From DATBSK01 sp964501785 (lineage in GTDB: Bacteria > Actinomycetota > Acidimicrobiia > IMCC26256 > PALSA-555): a stretch of DNA of 42,121 nt. Shown here piece after piece: positions 1 through 6,495 of the stretch. The DNA is taken from contig CAZCUD010000022.1 of assembly GCA_964501785.1 (NCBI GenBank), positions 1 to 42,121 of the forward strand, read 5' to 3'. The position numbers and the translations under genes were made by a program. Under the pieces are notes generated by a model. That model did not search any database. It was not told the DNA's origin and was given only the letters and a program-made list of their open reading frames with translations. Positions within the stretch are counted from its first letter, which is position 1, and every line of letters begins with the position of its first letter.

Positions 1-24
1 CCAGCTGACCGGGTCGGATCCGCT

Positions 25-47
25 CGGCGCCGGGGTACCCGGCGCCG
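25..47 (-). terminator. GC-rich hairpin after the ABC permease gene
   Basis: A perfect 10-bp inverted repeat (25-34 pairs with 38-47) around a 3-base loop begins 13 bases beyond the stop codon of the minus-strand permease gene. It is well placed to end the ABC transcript. There is no T-run, as is usual in high-GC actinobacteria, so its strength is unknown. Confidence 0.5.
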
Positions 48-59
48 CCCTCCGGGTCG

Positions 60-791
60 CTACTCCTCCCAGCTGAACCAGCGGGCCGCGGCCAGGGGCG
101 CGGCGACGGCCCACACGACGAGGACCGCCACGCTGCCCCACGGGAACGGAGCGTCGGCGAGCACGTCTCGCACGCTCTCGGACAGCGCGGCAGCCGGCAG
201 CAGCTCCGCGACGGCCTCGAGCGCGTCCGGGAGCCGGTCGAGCGGGTAGGCCATGCCACCGAGGAACAGCAGCACCAGGAACAGCGCGTTCGCGGCGGCG
301 AGGTTGGCCTCCGCGCGGAGCGTCCCGGCCATGAGGAGCCCGATGCCCGCGAACGCGACGGTGCCGACGAGGAGCAGGACCAGCGCCGGGACGATCCGCC
401 AGGTGAGGTCCCACCCGAGCGCGACCCCGGTGGCCACGATCACGACGGCCTGCGCGGCCTCGATGGCGAGCACGGTGAGCGTCTTCGCCGCGAGCAGCCC
501 GCCCCGTGACAGCGGCGTCGACCCCAGCCGCTTCAGGACCCCGTAGCGCCGCTCGAAGCCCGTGGCGATGCCGAGGCTCACCATCGCGGTCGACATGACC
601 GCGAGCGCGAGGACGCCCGGCACGAGGAAGCCGACGGGATCATCGAGGTCGGTGCTGACCGCGTCGACCTCGGCGAAGAAGACCAGGATCCCGATCGGGA
701 TCAGGAACGACACGAGGAGGCTCTCGCCGCGCCGCAGCGAGAGACGAAGCTCGACCCGGGTCTGCGCGGCGACGGCCCGCCGCGTGCTCAC
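60..791 (-). CDS. ABC-2 type transporter permease
   Basis: Integral membrane half of an ABC exporter, 243 residues. The protein shows about six hydrophobic segments, starting near residue 28 (SFLIPIGILVFF) and ending near residue 235, in the usual ABC-2 pattern of DrrB/NodJ-type permeases. The start is GTG and overlaps the stop of the upstream ATPase gene by four bases (GTGA), so the two are translationally coupled and surely form one transporter. The substrate cannot be told from sequence; DrrAB-type pairs export drugs or lipids. The next genes make isoprenoids and are also on the minus strand, but a promoter-like element lies in front of the ATPase gene, so a functional link is only a possibility. 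Confidence 0.9.
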   Translation of the reverse strand: MSTRRAVAAQTRVELRLSLRRGESLLVSFLIPIGILVFFAEVDAVSTDLDDPVGFLVPGVLALAVMSTAMVSLGIATGFERRYGVLKRLGSTPLSRGGLLAAKTLTVLAIEAAQAVVIVATGVALGWDLTWRIVPALVLLLVGTVAFAGIGLLMAGTLRAEANLAAANALFLVLLFLGGMAYPLDRLPDALEAVAELLPAAALSESVRDVLADAPFPWGSVAVLVVWAVAAPLAAARWFSWEE

Positions 792-1717
792 GTGCGCCCC
801 TCGCGGGTCAGTCGCAAGAAGACCTCTTCGAGCGAACGCCGACTGCCGCGCAGCTCGTCGAGCTGCACGTCACGGTCACGCAGCCAGACGGCCAGATCGG
901 CCAGCAGCGCGGGAGTCGCATGGGCACCGATCGTGTACTCGCCCGGGCGCGACTCGATCACCCGATCGGCCGTCAAGCCGAGCGCCTGCGCGAGCTCGGC
1001 GACCGGCAGGTCCGGCGCCGCGGAGAACCACGTCTCGTCGGCCTCCGCCGACCGGGTCAGCTCCGCGGGCGTGCCACACGCGAGCAGGCGGCCGTGATCG
1101 ACGATCGCGACGCGATCGCACAGCTCTTCGGCTTCCCCCATGGCGTGCGTGGTCAGGAGCACGGTCACGCCGTCGTCGCGCAGTGACCGCACGAGATCCC
1201 AGGTGCCGGCGCGCGCGTGCGGGTCCATGCCCGCGGTCGGCTCGTCCAAGAAGGCGCAGCGGGGGCGCCCGACGAGGGCGAGCGCGAGGGAGAGGCGTTG
1301 GCGCTGACCGCCGGAGAGCCGGCGGACCGCCGAGTCGGCCTGCTCCCCCAGGCCGACGACGTCGAGCAGCCGATCGGGATCGTCGGCGTCGTCGTAGAAC
1401 GCCGCGTACTGGTGCAGCACCTCGCGCGCCCGGATCCCCGGAGCGAGACCACCGTCCTGGAGCATCACGCCGATCTTCGGTCGCAGCGCGGCGCCCTCGG
1501 CGATCGGGTCGAGGCCCAGGACGCGCACGGTGCCGCGATCAGGTGCCCGGTACCCCTCGAGGATCTCGACGGTGGTCGTCTTGCCCGCGCCGTTGGGGCC
1601 GAGCAGACCGAACACCTCGCCGGCGCCGACGCTCAAGGAGAGGCCGTCGACCGCACGCGTCGATCCGTAGTGCTTCTCGAGCTCGACGACCTCGATGGCT
1701 GGAGTCGCCGAGGACAT
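788..1717 (-). CDS. ABC transporter ATP-binding protein (DrrA type)
   Basis: ATPase subunit of an ABC-2 exporter, 309 residues. Walker A is GPNGAGKT at about residues 40-47. The signature LSGGQRQRLSLAL and the Walker B/D-loop FLDEPTAGMD follow in order, then the H-loop TTHAM. The C-terminal part after residue 220 ends in LEEVFLRLTREG, the tail typical of DrrA/CcmA-like drug- or lipid-export ATPases. It lies directly upstream of its permease with a 4-base overlap. A TAGGCT hexamer ends 9 bases before the ATG, so the transcript probably starts at or just before the start codon. Family assignment is certain; the cargo is unknown. Confidence 0.95.
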   Translation of the reverse strand: MSSATPAIEVVELEKHYGSTRAVDGLSLSVGAGEVFGLLGPNGAGKTTTVEILEGYRAPDRGTVRVLGLDPIAEGAALRPKIGVMLQDGGLAPGIRAREVLHQYAAFYDDADDPDRLLDVVGLGEQADSAVRRLSGGQRQRLSLALALVGRPRCAFLDEPTAGMDPHARAGTWDLVRSLRDDGVTVLLTTHAMGEAEELCDRVAIVDHGRLLACGTPAELTRSAEADETWFSAAPDLPVAELAQALGLTADRVIESRPGEYTIGAHATPALLADLAVWLRDRDVQLDELRGSRRSLEEVFLRLTREGRT

Positions 1718-1726
1718 CGGCGGCGG

Positions 1727-1732
1727 AGCCTA
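1727..1732 (-). promoter_or_regulatory. -10-like element TAGGCT for the ABC operon
   Basis: TANNNT hexamer on the minus strand, 9 bases before the ATG at 1717. It is one of 16 similarly placed elements in this window and suggests a leaderless or nearly leaderless mRNA. Confidence 0.45.
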
Positions 1733-1782
1733 CCGGAGCCCCTGACGCGCCCCCTGGTCGTGGCGCGCGCCGAGATCGGACG

Positions 1783-2637
1783 TCAGCGCTTCAGCAGCCC
1801 CCGGGCCACGACGAACGCCTTCCGGCTGTTCGGCACGCGTGCCCGGGTCGTGAACACGTCGCCGTCGGCCGCCTCGATGCGATCGAGGACCTCGACCTGC
1901 AGCATGCGCGCGGCGCGGATGCAGCGGGCCGACGCCGGGGGCAGCATGACCATCCCCGCATCGGCGCTCGCGAAGTGGGACCGGGCTCGTTCGATCTCGA
2001 AGCCCATGAGGGCGCGCCACTCCGGCGTCGCCTGACGCCGCCATGGGTCGGCACCGAACCGCTCGAGGTCTTCCTTCGGGATGTAGACCCGCTGCCGGTC
2101 GAGCGCCTCGTCGACGTCCCGCAGGATGTTGGTGAGCTGGAAGGCGATCGCGAGGTCGCGCGCGTGGCTGACCGCCTCGCCGGAGGTCGGCTCGACGATC
2201 GGGAGCATCATCTCGCCGATCGAGGCCGCGGAGCCGTCCATGTAGTCGAGGAGATCGTCGTACGTCTCGTACTCGGTGATCGTCAGGTCCATGGACATCG
2301 AGCCCAGGTACCGGCGGAAGCAATCGGGATTGATGTCGAACGCGACGATCGTGTGCACGACCGCCTTCAGCACCGGATCGTCGGAGTCGCCTCGGTCGAC
2401 GTCGGCGAAGAACCGGTCGGCGAACGCGTCCAGCGTCCTCTGCTGCTCGTCGGCAGGGGCCGGACCGAGCTCCTCGATCACCTCGTCGGCATGCCGGCAG
2501 AAGCCGTAGAGCGCGTGGACGTGGTGCCGCTTGACGCGCGGCAGCAGGTACGTCGTCGCGTAGTACGCCCGGCCGTGCGAGCGGAGCAGCTCGCGGCAGC
2601 GCTCGTACGACTCCTCGAGGGTGGTCACGCCGGGCAC
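1783..2637 (-). CDS. phytoene/squalene synthase family protein
   Basis: Head-to-head prenyltransferase, 284 residues, the usual length of bacterial CrtB/HpnD enzymes. The first Asp-rich region is YGFCRHADEVIEE at about residues 44-56. The second is QLTNILRDVDEALDRQRVYIP, which matches the conserved LTNILRDVxED...RVYLP block that binds the second diphosphate through Mg2+. It would condense two GGPP to phytoene or two FPP to squalene. The gene follows a polyprenyl diphosphate synthase by 26 bases on the same strand, which should supply the substrate. No desaturase (crtI) or hopene cyclase is in the window, so phytoene versus squalene cannot be settled. GTG start at 2637. Confidence 0.88.
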   Translation of the reverse strand: MPGVTTLEESYERCRELLRSHGRAYYATTYLLPRVKRHHVHALYGFCRHADEVIEELGPAPADEQQRTLDAFADRFFADVDRGDSDDPVLKAVVHTIVAFDINPDCFRRYLGSMSMDLTITEYETYDDLLDYMDGSAASIGEMMLPIVEPTSGEAVSHARDLAIAFQLTNILRDVDEALDRQRVYIPKEDLERFGADPWRRQATPEWRALMGFEIERARSHFASADAGMVMLPPASARCIRAARMLQVEVLDRIEAADGDVFTTRARVPNSRKAFVVARGLLKR

Positions 2638-2663
2638 CGTACCCAGCCGCCGCCCACGAAGCG

Positions 2664-3734
2664 CTACCGGTCGCGCCAGGCGACGTAGGTGCCGAGCTCC
2701 TCGAGGGCGACCCGAGCGTCCTCGGCGAGCGGGGCGACGGCCAACGCCCCCAGCGCCTCGGCCACGAGCGCCTCGATCCGCGACTCGATCTCGTCGCAGG
2801 CCCCGGTGTCGACGAGCAGCCGTTGGAGCGCAGCGACCTCGGCGTCCGAGAGGTCGCGGCGCCCGATGCGGCCCAGGAGCGCGGCGTCGTCACGCCCGGC
2901 CCGGGCCGCGGCGACTGCGACCAGCGGCGTGAGCTTGCCCTCGCGGAGGTCGTCGCCGACCGGCTTGCCGGTGACGCTGACGTCGCCGAACACGCCCAGC
3001 AGGTCGTCCCGGAGCTGGAAGGCCTCGCCCAGCGGGAGGCCGACCGCGCTGAGCGGCTCGCGGAGCTCGTCGAGGCGCCCGGCGAGGGCCGCACCCAGGT
3101 GCAGTGGCCGCTCGACCGTGTACTTGCCCGACTTGTAGCGACCGATCCGCGCGGCTTGGGCCGGGTCGTTGGACGCGCTCGCGGTGCCGACCAGATCGAG
3201 GTACTGGCCCACGCAGAGCTCGACGCGCAGCTCGTCGAAGATGCGACGGGCCGCGGCCGGAGCGTCGCCGAACAGCATGTCGGAGTACACGAACGCGAGA
3301 TCGCCCACCAGGATGGCCGTGCCCTCTCCGTAGCGTCGGGCTTCGCCTCGCCAACCACGCGCCTCGTGACGCGTGATCGCACCGGAGTGGATCGCCGGGA
3401 GCCCGCGCCGCAGGTCGGACCCGTCCATCACGTCGTCGTGGACGAGCGCGAACGTGTGGAGCAGCTCGAGGGCGGCACCCGCGCCGACGATCACCTCGTC
3501 GGCCGGATCACCTCCGGCGCCGACGTAGGCCCAGTGGCAGAAGGCCGGCCGCAGCCGCTTCCCGCCGGCCAGCACGAGGTCGCGAAGCGCCACGAGCGGC
3601 TCTTCGAGCAGGGGGTCGACCGCGGCCCAGCGCGCGATCTCGGCGTCGAGCAGCGCGAGCACGCGAGCTTCGGCCCGGCCCCCCACCTCGGCGAGGCTCG
3701 GTGGGACAGCGGCGGGGCGCCGCGTCACGGCCAC
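2664..3734 (-). CDS. polyprenyl diphosphate synthase (GGPP/FPP synthase type)
   Basis: Trans-isoprenyl diphosphate synthase, about 356 residues. It carries GGKRLRP (about 57-63, IPP binding), the first Asp-rich motif DDVMD at about 100-104 followed by DLRRG, and the second motif in FQLRDDLLGVFGD near residue 240. An aromatic residue (F95) five positions before the first motif fits a short C15-C20 product. Two GTG codons are possible starts (3737 and 3734). I chose 3734 because it lies exactly 6 bases after a TACGAT -10 element, which suits a leaderless mRNA. With the downstream phytoene/squalene synthase it forms a small isoprenoid operon. Confidence 0.92.
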   Translation of the reverse strand: MAVTRRPAAVPPSLAEVGGRAEARVLALLDAEIARWAAVDPLLEEPLVALRDLVLAGGKRLRPAFCHWAYVGAGGDPADEVIVGAGAALELLHTFALVHDDVMDGSDLRRGLPAIHSGAITRHEARGWRGEARRYGEGTAILVGDLAFVYSDMLFGDAPAAARRIFDELRVELCVGQYLDLVGTASASNDPAQAARIGRYKSGKYTVERPLHLGAALAGRLDELREPLSAVGLPLGEAFQLRDDLLGVFGDVSVTGKPVGDDLREGKLTPLVAVAAARAGRDDAALLGRIGRRDLSDAEVAALQRLLVDTGACDEIESRIEALVAEALGALAVAPLAEDARVALEELGTYVAWRDR

Positions 3735-3740
3735 CACGCG

Positions 3741-3746
3741 ATCGTA
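3741..3746 (-). promoter_or_regulatory. -10-like element TACGAT for the polyprenyl synthase gene
   Basis: Minus-strand TANNNT hexamer with 6 bases between it and the GTG at 3734. This is ideal spacing for transcription starting on the first base of the start codon. Confidence 0.5.
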
Positions 3747-3783
3747 GGTGGCGATCCCTCCGAGGATGCCAGCCGTGGATCGC

Positions 3784-3789
3784 TACGAT
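3784..3789 (+). promoter_or_regulatory. -10-like element TACGAT for the SCP2-like gene
   Basis: Plus-strand TANNNT hexamer 8 bases before the GTG at 3798, in the right arm of the inverted repeat 3738-3792. Confidence 0.5.
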
Positions 3790-3797
3790 CGCCGCCG

Positions 3798-4235
3798 GTG
3801 GCGGAGTTCCTGTCGGTCGAGTGGATCGCCGCGCTCGACGCCGCCGCCCGCCGGTCTCAACGCCTGGCCGCGTGCGCCACCGAGGAGCCGTTCGTCCTCG
3901 AGGTCCGCGTCGCAGGGCCCGACGGCGGAGAGGCCGTCCACCAGCTGCTGCTCCGCGCCGACGGCGTGCGGGTCGTCCCCGGAGAGGCGGCGCCGGCCGA
4001 CGTCGTCCTCCGAGCGGCCCTGCCCACCGCCGCCGACCTCTCCCGGGGTCGGATCGACGCGCAACGGGCGCTCGCGAACGGCGGGCTCCGGCTGCGCGGC
4101 GACGTGGAGGCGCTGACGCGCCGCGCCGAGGCGCTGCGCGCCGTCGACGACGTCTTCGCGGCGGTGCGCGCCGAGACCACCTACCCCGCCGAGCTGACCG
4201 AACCGGGCGCACCGCCGCTGCCGGACGACCGGTAG
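3798..4235 (+). CDS. SCP2 sterol-binding-like protein
   Basis: Small soluble protein of 145 residues. The pattern of a hydrophobic beta-strand region, then ADVVLRAALPTAADLSRGRIDAQRALANGGLRLRGD broken over two helices, resembles the SCP2 fold: a loss-of-charge lipid pocket, a conserved 'D...L..G...A..A...G' stretch and a closing 'GD...L' helix. The protein probably binds a lipid or acyl chain in the cytoplasm. The frame is open far upstream, but coding starts at the GTG at 3798, 8 bases after a TACGAT -10 element. It is divergent from the isoprenoid genes and may be co-regulated with them. Its own downstream neighbour (eIF2B-like) follows by 15 bases. The gene is secure; the family call is by pattern only. 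Confidence 0.75.
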   Translation: MAEFLSVEWIAALDAAARRSQRLAACATEEPFVLEVRVAGPDGGEAVHQLLLRADGVRVVPGEAAPADVVLRAALPTAADLSRGRIDAQRALANGGLRLRGDVEALTRRAEALRAVDDVFAAVRAETTYPAELTEPGAPPLPDDR

Positions 4236-4250
4236 CCTCCGGACGTCGCT

Positions 4251-5030
4251 GTGCTGCCCTTCGAACGACTGCGCGCGCTCGCCCGCCACGCCGGCGACGA
4301 GACCGAGCTGGTGCTCGAGGCCGCGGACTGCTTCGCCGACTTCGGTCCCGACCCCGCTCAGCTCGTCACCGTGTGCCGTCGCCTCCTCGCGCACCACCCG
4401 GCGTGCGGCCCGCTGTGGTGGCTGTGCGCGAGGGTCGTCGCCGCACCAGACCCGGCCGCTGCCGCGCGGGACGCCCGCGACCGCCTGGCGCGAGACCGGA
4501 CCGCGTCGCGGCTGGCGGCGCTGCTCCCCTTCCCTCACGACGAGCCGATCGCCGTCCTCGGCTGGCCCGAGGTTGCGGGCGATGCGCTCGCCGAGCGACC
4601 CGACCTCGACGTCGTCGTCGTGCGCGACGACCGCGCCGCGGGACGGATCCGCCGGCGCGCCCACGACGACGAGCTGCGACTCCGCATGGTCGACCTGACC
4701 GAGGTCATCGCCGCGGCACCCAGCCATCTGCTGCTCGAGGTGTCGGCGATGTCGGCGTCGGGCGCGCTCGTGTCCGAGGGCTCGGGTGACCTGCTGTGGT
4801 CGCTCGGAAGCACGACCACGTTGTGGCTCGTCGCAGGGACGGGGCGCCTGCTCCCCCAGCGGCTCTTCGACGTGGCCCGCGGCGAGGTGGAGCGCGCCGA
4901 CGACGGGCGGGTGGAGTCGATCGACCTCGCGCGCGTCGATCGCATCGCCGGTCCCGACGGACTCGACCCGGTCGAGCGCTTCGTGGGCCGCGTCGACTGC
5001 CCCGTCGCCCCCGAGCTCCTGCGCCTCTGA
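4251..5030 (+). CDS. conserved protein, possibly eIF2B-like/ribose-1,5-bisphosphate isomerase-like fold
   Basis: Cytoplasmic protein of 259 residues with GTG start. The C-terminal half shows alternating strands and a Gly/Ser-rich turn (about 160-200: LLLEVSAMSASGALVSEG, then GSTTTLWLVAGTGRLLP). This is reminiscent of the C-terminal Rossmann-like domain of eIF2B alpha/MtnA-type proteins, where D-x-V-x-x-GA..V..NG..NK precedes a 'V.V.A...K' strand. The usual catalytic or nucleotide motifs of MtnA are not evident, so enzymatic function is not claimed. It follows the SCP2-like gene by 15 bases and is probably co-transcribed. The gene is well supported by length and codon-position GC; the function is uncertain. 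Confidence 0.7.
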   Translation: MLPFERLRALARHAGDETELVLEAADCFADFGPDPAQLVTVCRRLLAHHPACGPLWWLCARVVAAPDPAAAARDARDRLARDRTASRLAALLPFPHDEPIAVLGWPEVAGDALAERPDLDVVVVRDDRAAGRIRRRAHDDELRLRMVDLTEVIAAAPSHLLLEVSAMSASGALVSEGSGDLLWSLGSTTTLWLVAGTGRLLPQRLFDVARGEVERADDGRVESIDLARVDRIAGPDGLDPVERFVGRVDCPVAPELLRL

Positions 5031-5075
5031 TCCGCGCCTGCACGGAGCGTCCGCGGCGACGACGGACGCGGTGGC

Positions 5076-5081
5076 TACCGT
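5076..5081 (+). promoter_or_regulatory. -10-like element TACCGT for the small zinc-ribbon gene
   Basis: TANNNT hexamer exactly 6 bases before the ATG at 5088. It supports the small gene being real and transcribed on its own as a leaderless mRNA. Confidence 0.5.
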
Positions 5082-5087
5082 CGCGCG

Positions 5088-5231
5088 ATGTCCGACGAAG
5101 CCGTGACCACGCCCGCCGCGGACCTCTCGACGATCTGCATGCAGTGCGGCGCCCAGATGCGCGAGGAGCATGCGCACTACCGCTGCCCCGAGTGCGGCTG
5201 GCGGGACTCCTGCTGCGACTCCCCCTACTGA
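5088..5231 (+). CDS. 47-residue zinc-ribbon protein
   Basis: A short gene of 47 codons. The protein has C17-x2-C20 and C33-x2-C36, the two knuckles of a zinc ribbon, and the second continues into ECGWRDSCCDSPY with an extra C42-C43 pair. It could bind one Zn2+ and act as a small regulatory or adaptor protein; nothing shows a DNA- or RNA-binding helix. The ATG sits 6 bases after a -10-like TACCGT. The stop is only 4 bases from the end of the convergent rmuC gene. Similar tiny CxxC proteins are common and often missed in actinobacteria. Function unknown. Confidence 0.75.
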   Translation: MSDEAVTTPAADLSTICMQCGAQMREEHAHYRCPECGWRDSCCDSPY

Positions 5232-5235
5232 GGCA

Positions 5236-6420
5236 TCAGGCCTCGAGGGCGAGGGTCGGGCCGTCGAGGTCGTCGCCGTCGTCGAGCGCCTGCGCGGTGC
5301 GCAGGTCGTCGATGCGGTCGAGCTCGCGCTGGAGCATCCGCTGGCGCGTACCGGTCAGGTCGTCGAAGTCGCGGCGCGCCGTGTGCAACGTCCGGTCGAG
5401 CTTGTCCATCTTCTCGACGTACATGCCCCACTGCTTCGCGAACGCGCCGAGGCGGGCCAGGATCTCGTTGGACGTGCGCTCGACCCGGAAGTTGTCCACC
5501 GCCTGGCGCACCACGGCGAGCACCGCGTAGAGCGTGAGCGGGGAGCAGAACACGAGCTTCTGCCCGAGCGCGTCGTCGAGGATCGTGCGATCCTGCTCGT
5601 GGATGAAGCCGTACACGGCTTCGTTGGGGATGAACAGCAGCACGCAGTCGACCGAGTCGCCGGCCCCGCGCTCGCCGGAGGCGTCGCTGTAGCCGCGTCC
5701 GGCCAACGTCTTGACGTGCCCGCGCACGTCGCGCAGGAAGTCGTCACGCGCCCGCCGCTGCTCGAGCTCGCCGTCGGCCTCGAGGTAGCGCAGATAGTTG
5801 TCGAGCGGGAACTTCACGTCCATGTGGAGCGAGAGCCCGTCGGGGAGCAGGAACGTGAAGTCGGGGATGCCGGCAGCGACGGCGCGCTGCTTGCGGTAGT
5901 TGACCCCCTCGACGAAGCCGTGCAGGCGCAGCACGTCGTCGGCCATCCGCTCGCCCCACTGGCCCCGGGCCTTCGTGCTGGACAGCGCCTGGCGCAGGCT
6001 CTGGGTCGTCTCCGACAGGACGCTCATCTGCTCGTGCGAGCGTTGGATCGCGCCGGCGAGCTCGCCGAACTTGGTCTGGCGGTCGCGCTCGAGGTCGCGC
6101 ACGAGCTGCTGGACCTGGTGCATCTCGTCGGTCATGGCCCGGCCCATGGCGTCGAGCGTGTCGTCGATCGACGACTTCTTGCCCGCCAGGTCCTGGGCCG
6201 CACGGGCCTGCTCCGCGGCGAAGCGGTGCTGGGCGTCGGCGAGGAGGCGCTGCATCTCGGCCCGGTGCTCGGCGGACGCCCGCTGCTCGGCCTCGAGCCG
6301 GGCCAGCGCCTCCGCGGCGAGGCCGTCGTCGTCACGGCGCCGGCCCACCACCACCCACACGAGGCCACCCGTCACGACGGCTCCGAGCAGGATCCCCACC
6401 ACCATCAGCACGATCTCCAT
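5236..6420 (-). CDS. rmuC: RmuC family DNA recombination/nuclease-like protein
   Basis: RmuC-type protein of 394 residues. An N-terminal membrane segment (about 4-26) is followed by a long charged coiled-coil region (about 30-130, AEQRASAEHRAEMQRLL and on). The conserved RmuC domain comes next with GQWGERMADDVLRLHG, DFTFLLPDG, DVKFPLDNY and, further on, VLLFIPNEAVYGFI and FCSPLTLYAVLAVV. The D-x-K pair in DVKFP and the upstream acidic residues fit the PD-(D/E)XK-like core predicted for the family, which limits inversions at short repeats in E. coli. ATG start; no clear -10 or Shine-Dalgarno in front. It stands alone, convergent with the zinc-ribbon gene. Confidence 0.95.
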   Translation of the reverse strand: MEIVLMVVGILLGAVVTGGLVWVVVGRRRDDDGLAAEALARLEAEQRASAEHRAEMQRLLADAQHRFAAEQARAAQDLAGKKSSIDDTLDAMGRAMTDEMHQVQQLVRDLERDRQTKFGELAGAIQRSHEQMSVLSETTQSLRQALSSTKARGQWGERMADDVLRLHGFVEGVNYRKQRAVAAGIPDFTFLLPDGLSLHMDVKFPLDNYLRYLEADGELEQRRARDDFLRDVRGHVKTLAGRGYSDASGERGAGDSVDCVLLFIPNEAVYGFIHEQDRTILDDALGQKLVFCSPLTLYAVLAVVRQAVDNFRVERTSNEILARLGAFAKQWGMYVEKMDKLDRTLHTARRDFDDLTGTRQRMLQRELDRIDDLRTAQALDDGDDLDGPTLALEA

Positions 6421-6424
6421 GCTC

Positions 6425-6454
6425 CGAGGGTCGCACGGGGGTGAGACACCCTCG
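6425..6454 (-). terminator. hairpin between the beta-propeller gene and rmuC
   Basis: CGAGGGT (6425-6431) pairs with ACCCTCG (6448-6454) around a 16-base loop, 42 bases after the stop of the minus-strand beta-propeller gene. It may end that transcript before rmuC. The loop is long and there is no T-run, so this is tentative. Confidence 0.3.
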
Positions 6455-6495
6455 CGGATGGTGCCGAAAGGGGCGCTGACCTGCGGCTTCGCGGC

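Larger units (their letters stand above)
3738..3792. repeat. mirror-image divergent promoter pair (10-bp inverted repeat)
   Basis: GCGATCGTAG at 3738-3747 is the exact reverse complement of CTACGATCGC at 3783-3792. Each arm contains a TACGAT -10 element facing outward, one for the polyprenyl synthase gene and one for the SCP2-like gene. The 35-base spacer could hold a shared operator. Confidence 0.55.

Noticed and set aside
562..2688. A 708-codon plus-strand frame across the ABC and phytoene synthase genes
   Set aside because: The opposite strand encodes clear ABC ATPase and prenyl synthase motifs. The plus frame has no domain and an Arg-rich composition.
1783..3734. Carotenoid gene cluster
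   Set aside because: Only two prenyl genes are present; without a desaturase or cyclase in the window, a full carotenoid or hopanoid pathway cannot be claimed.
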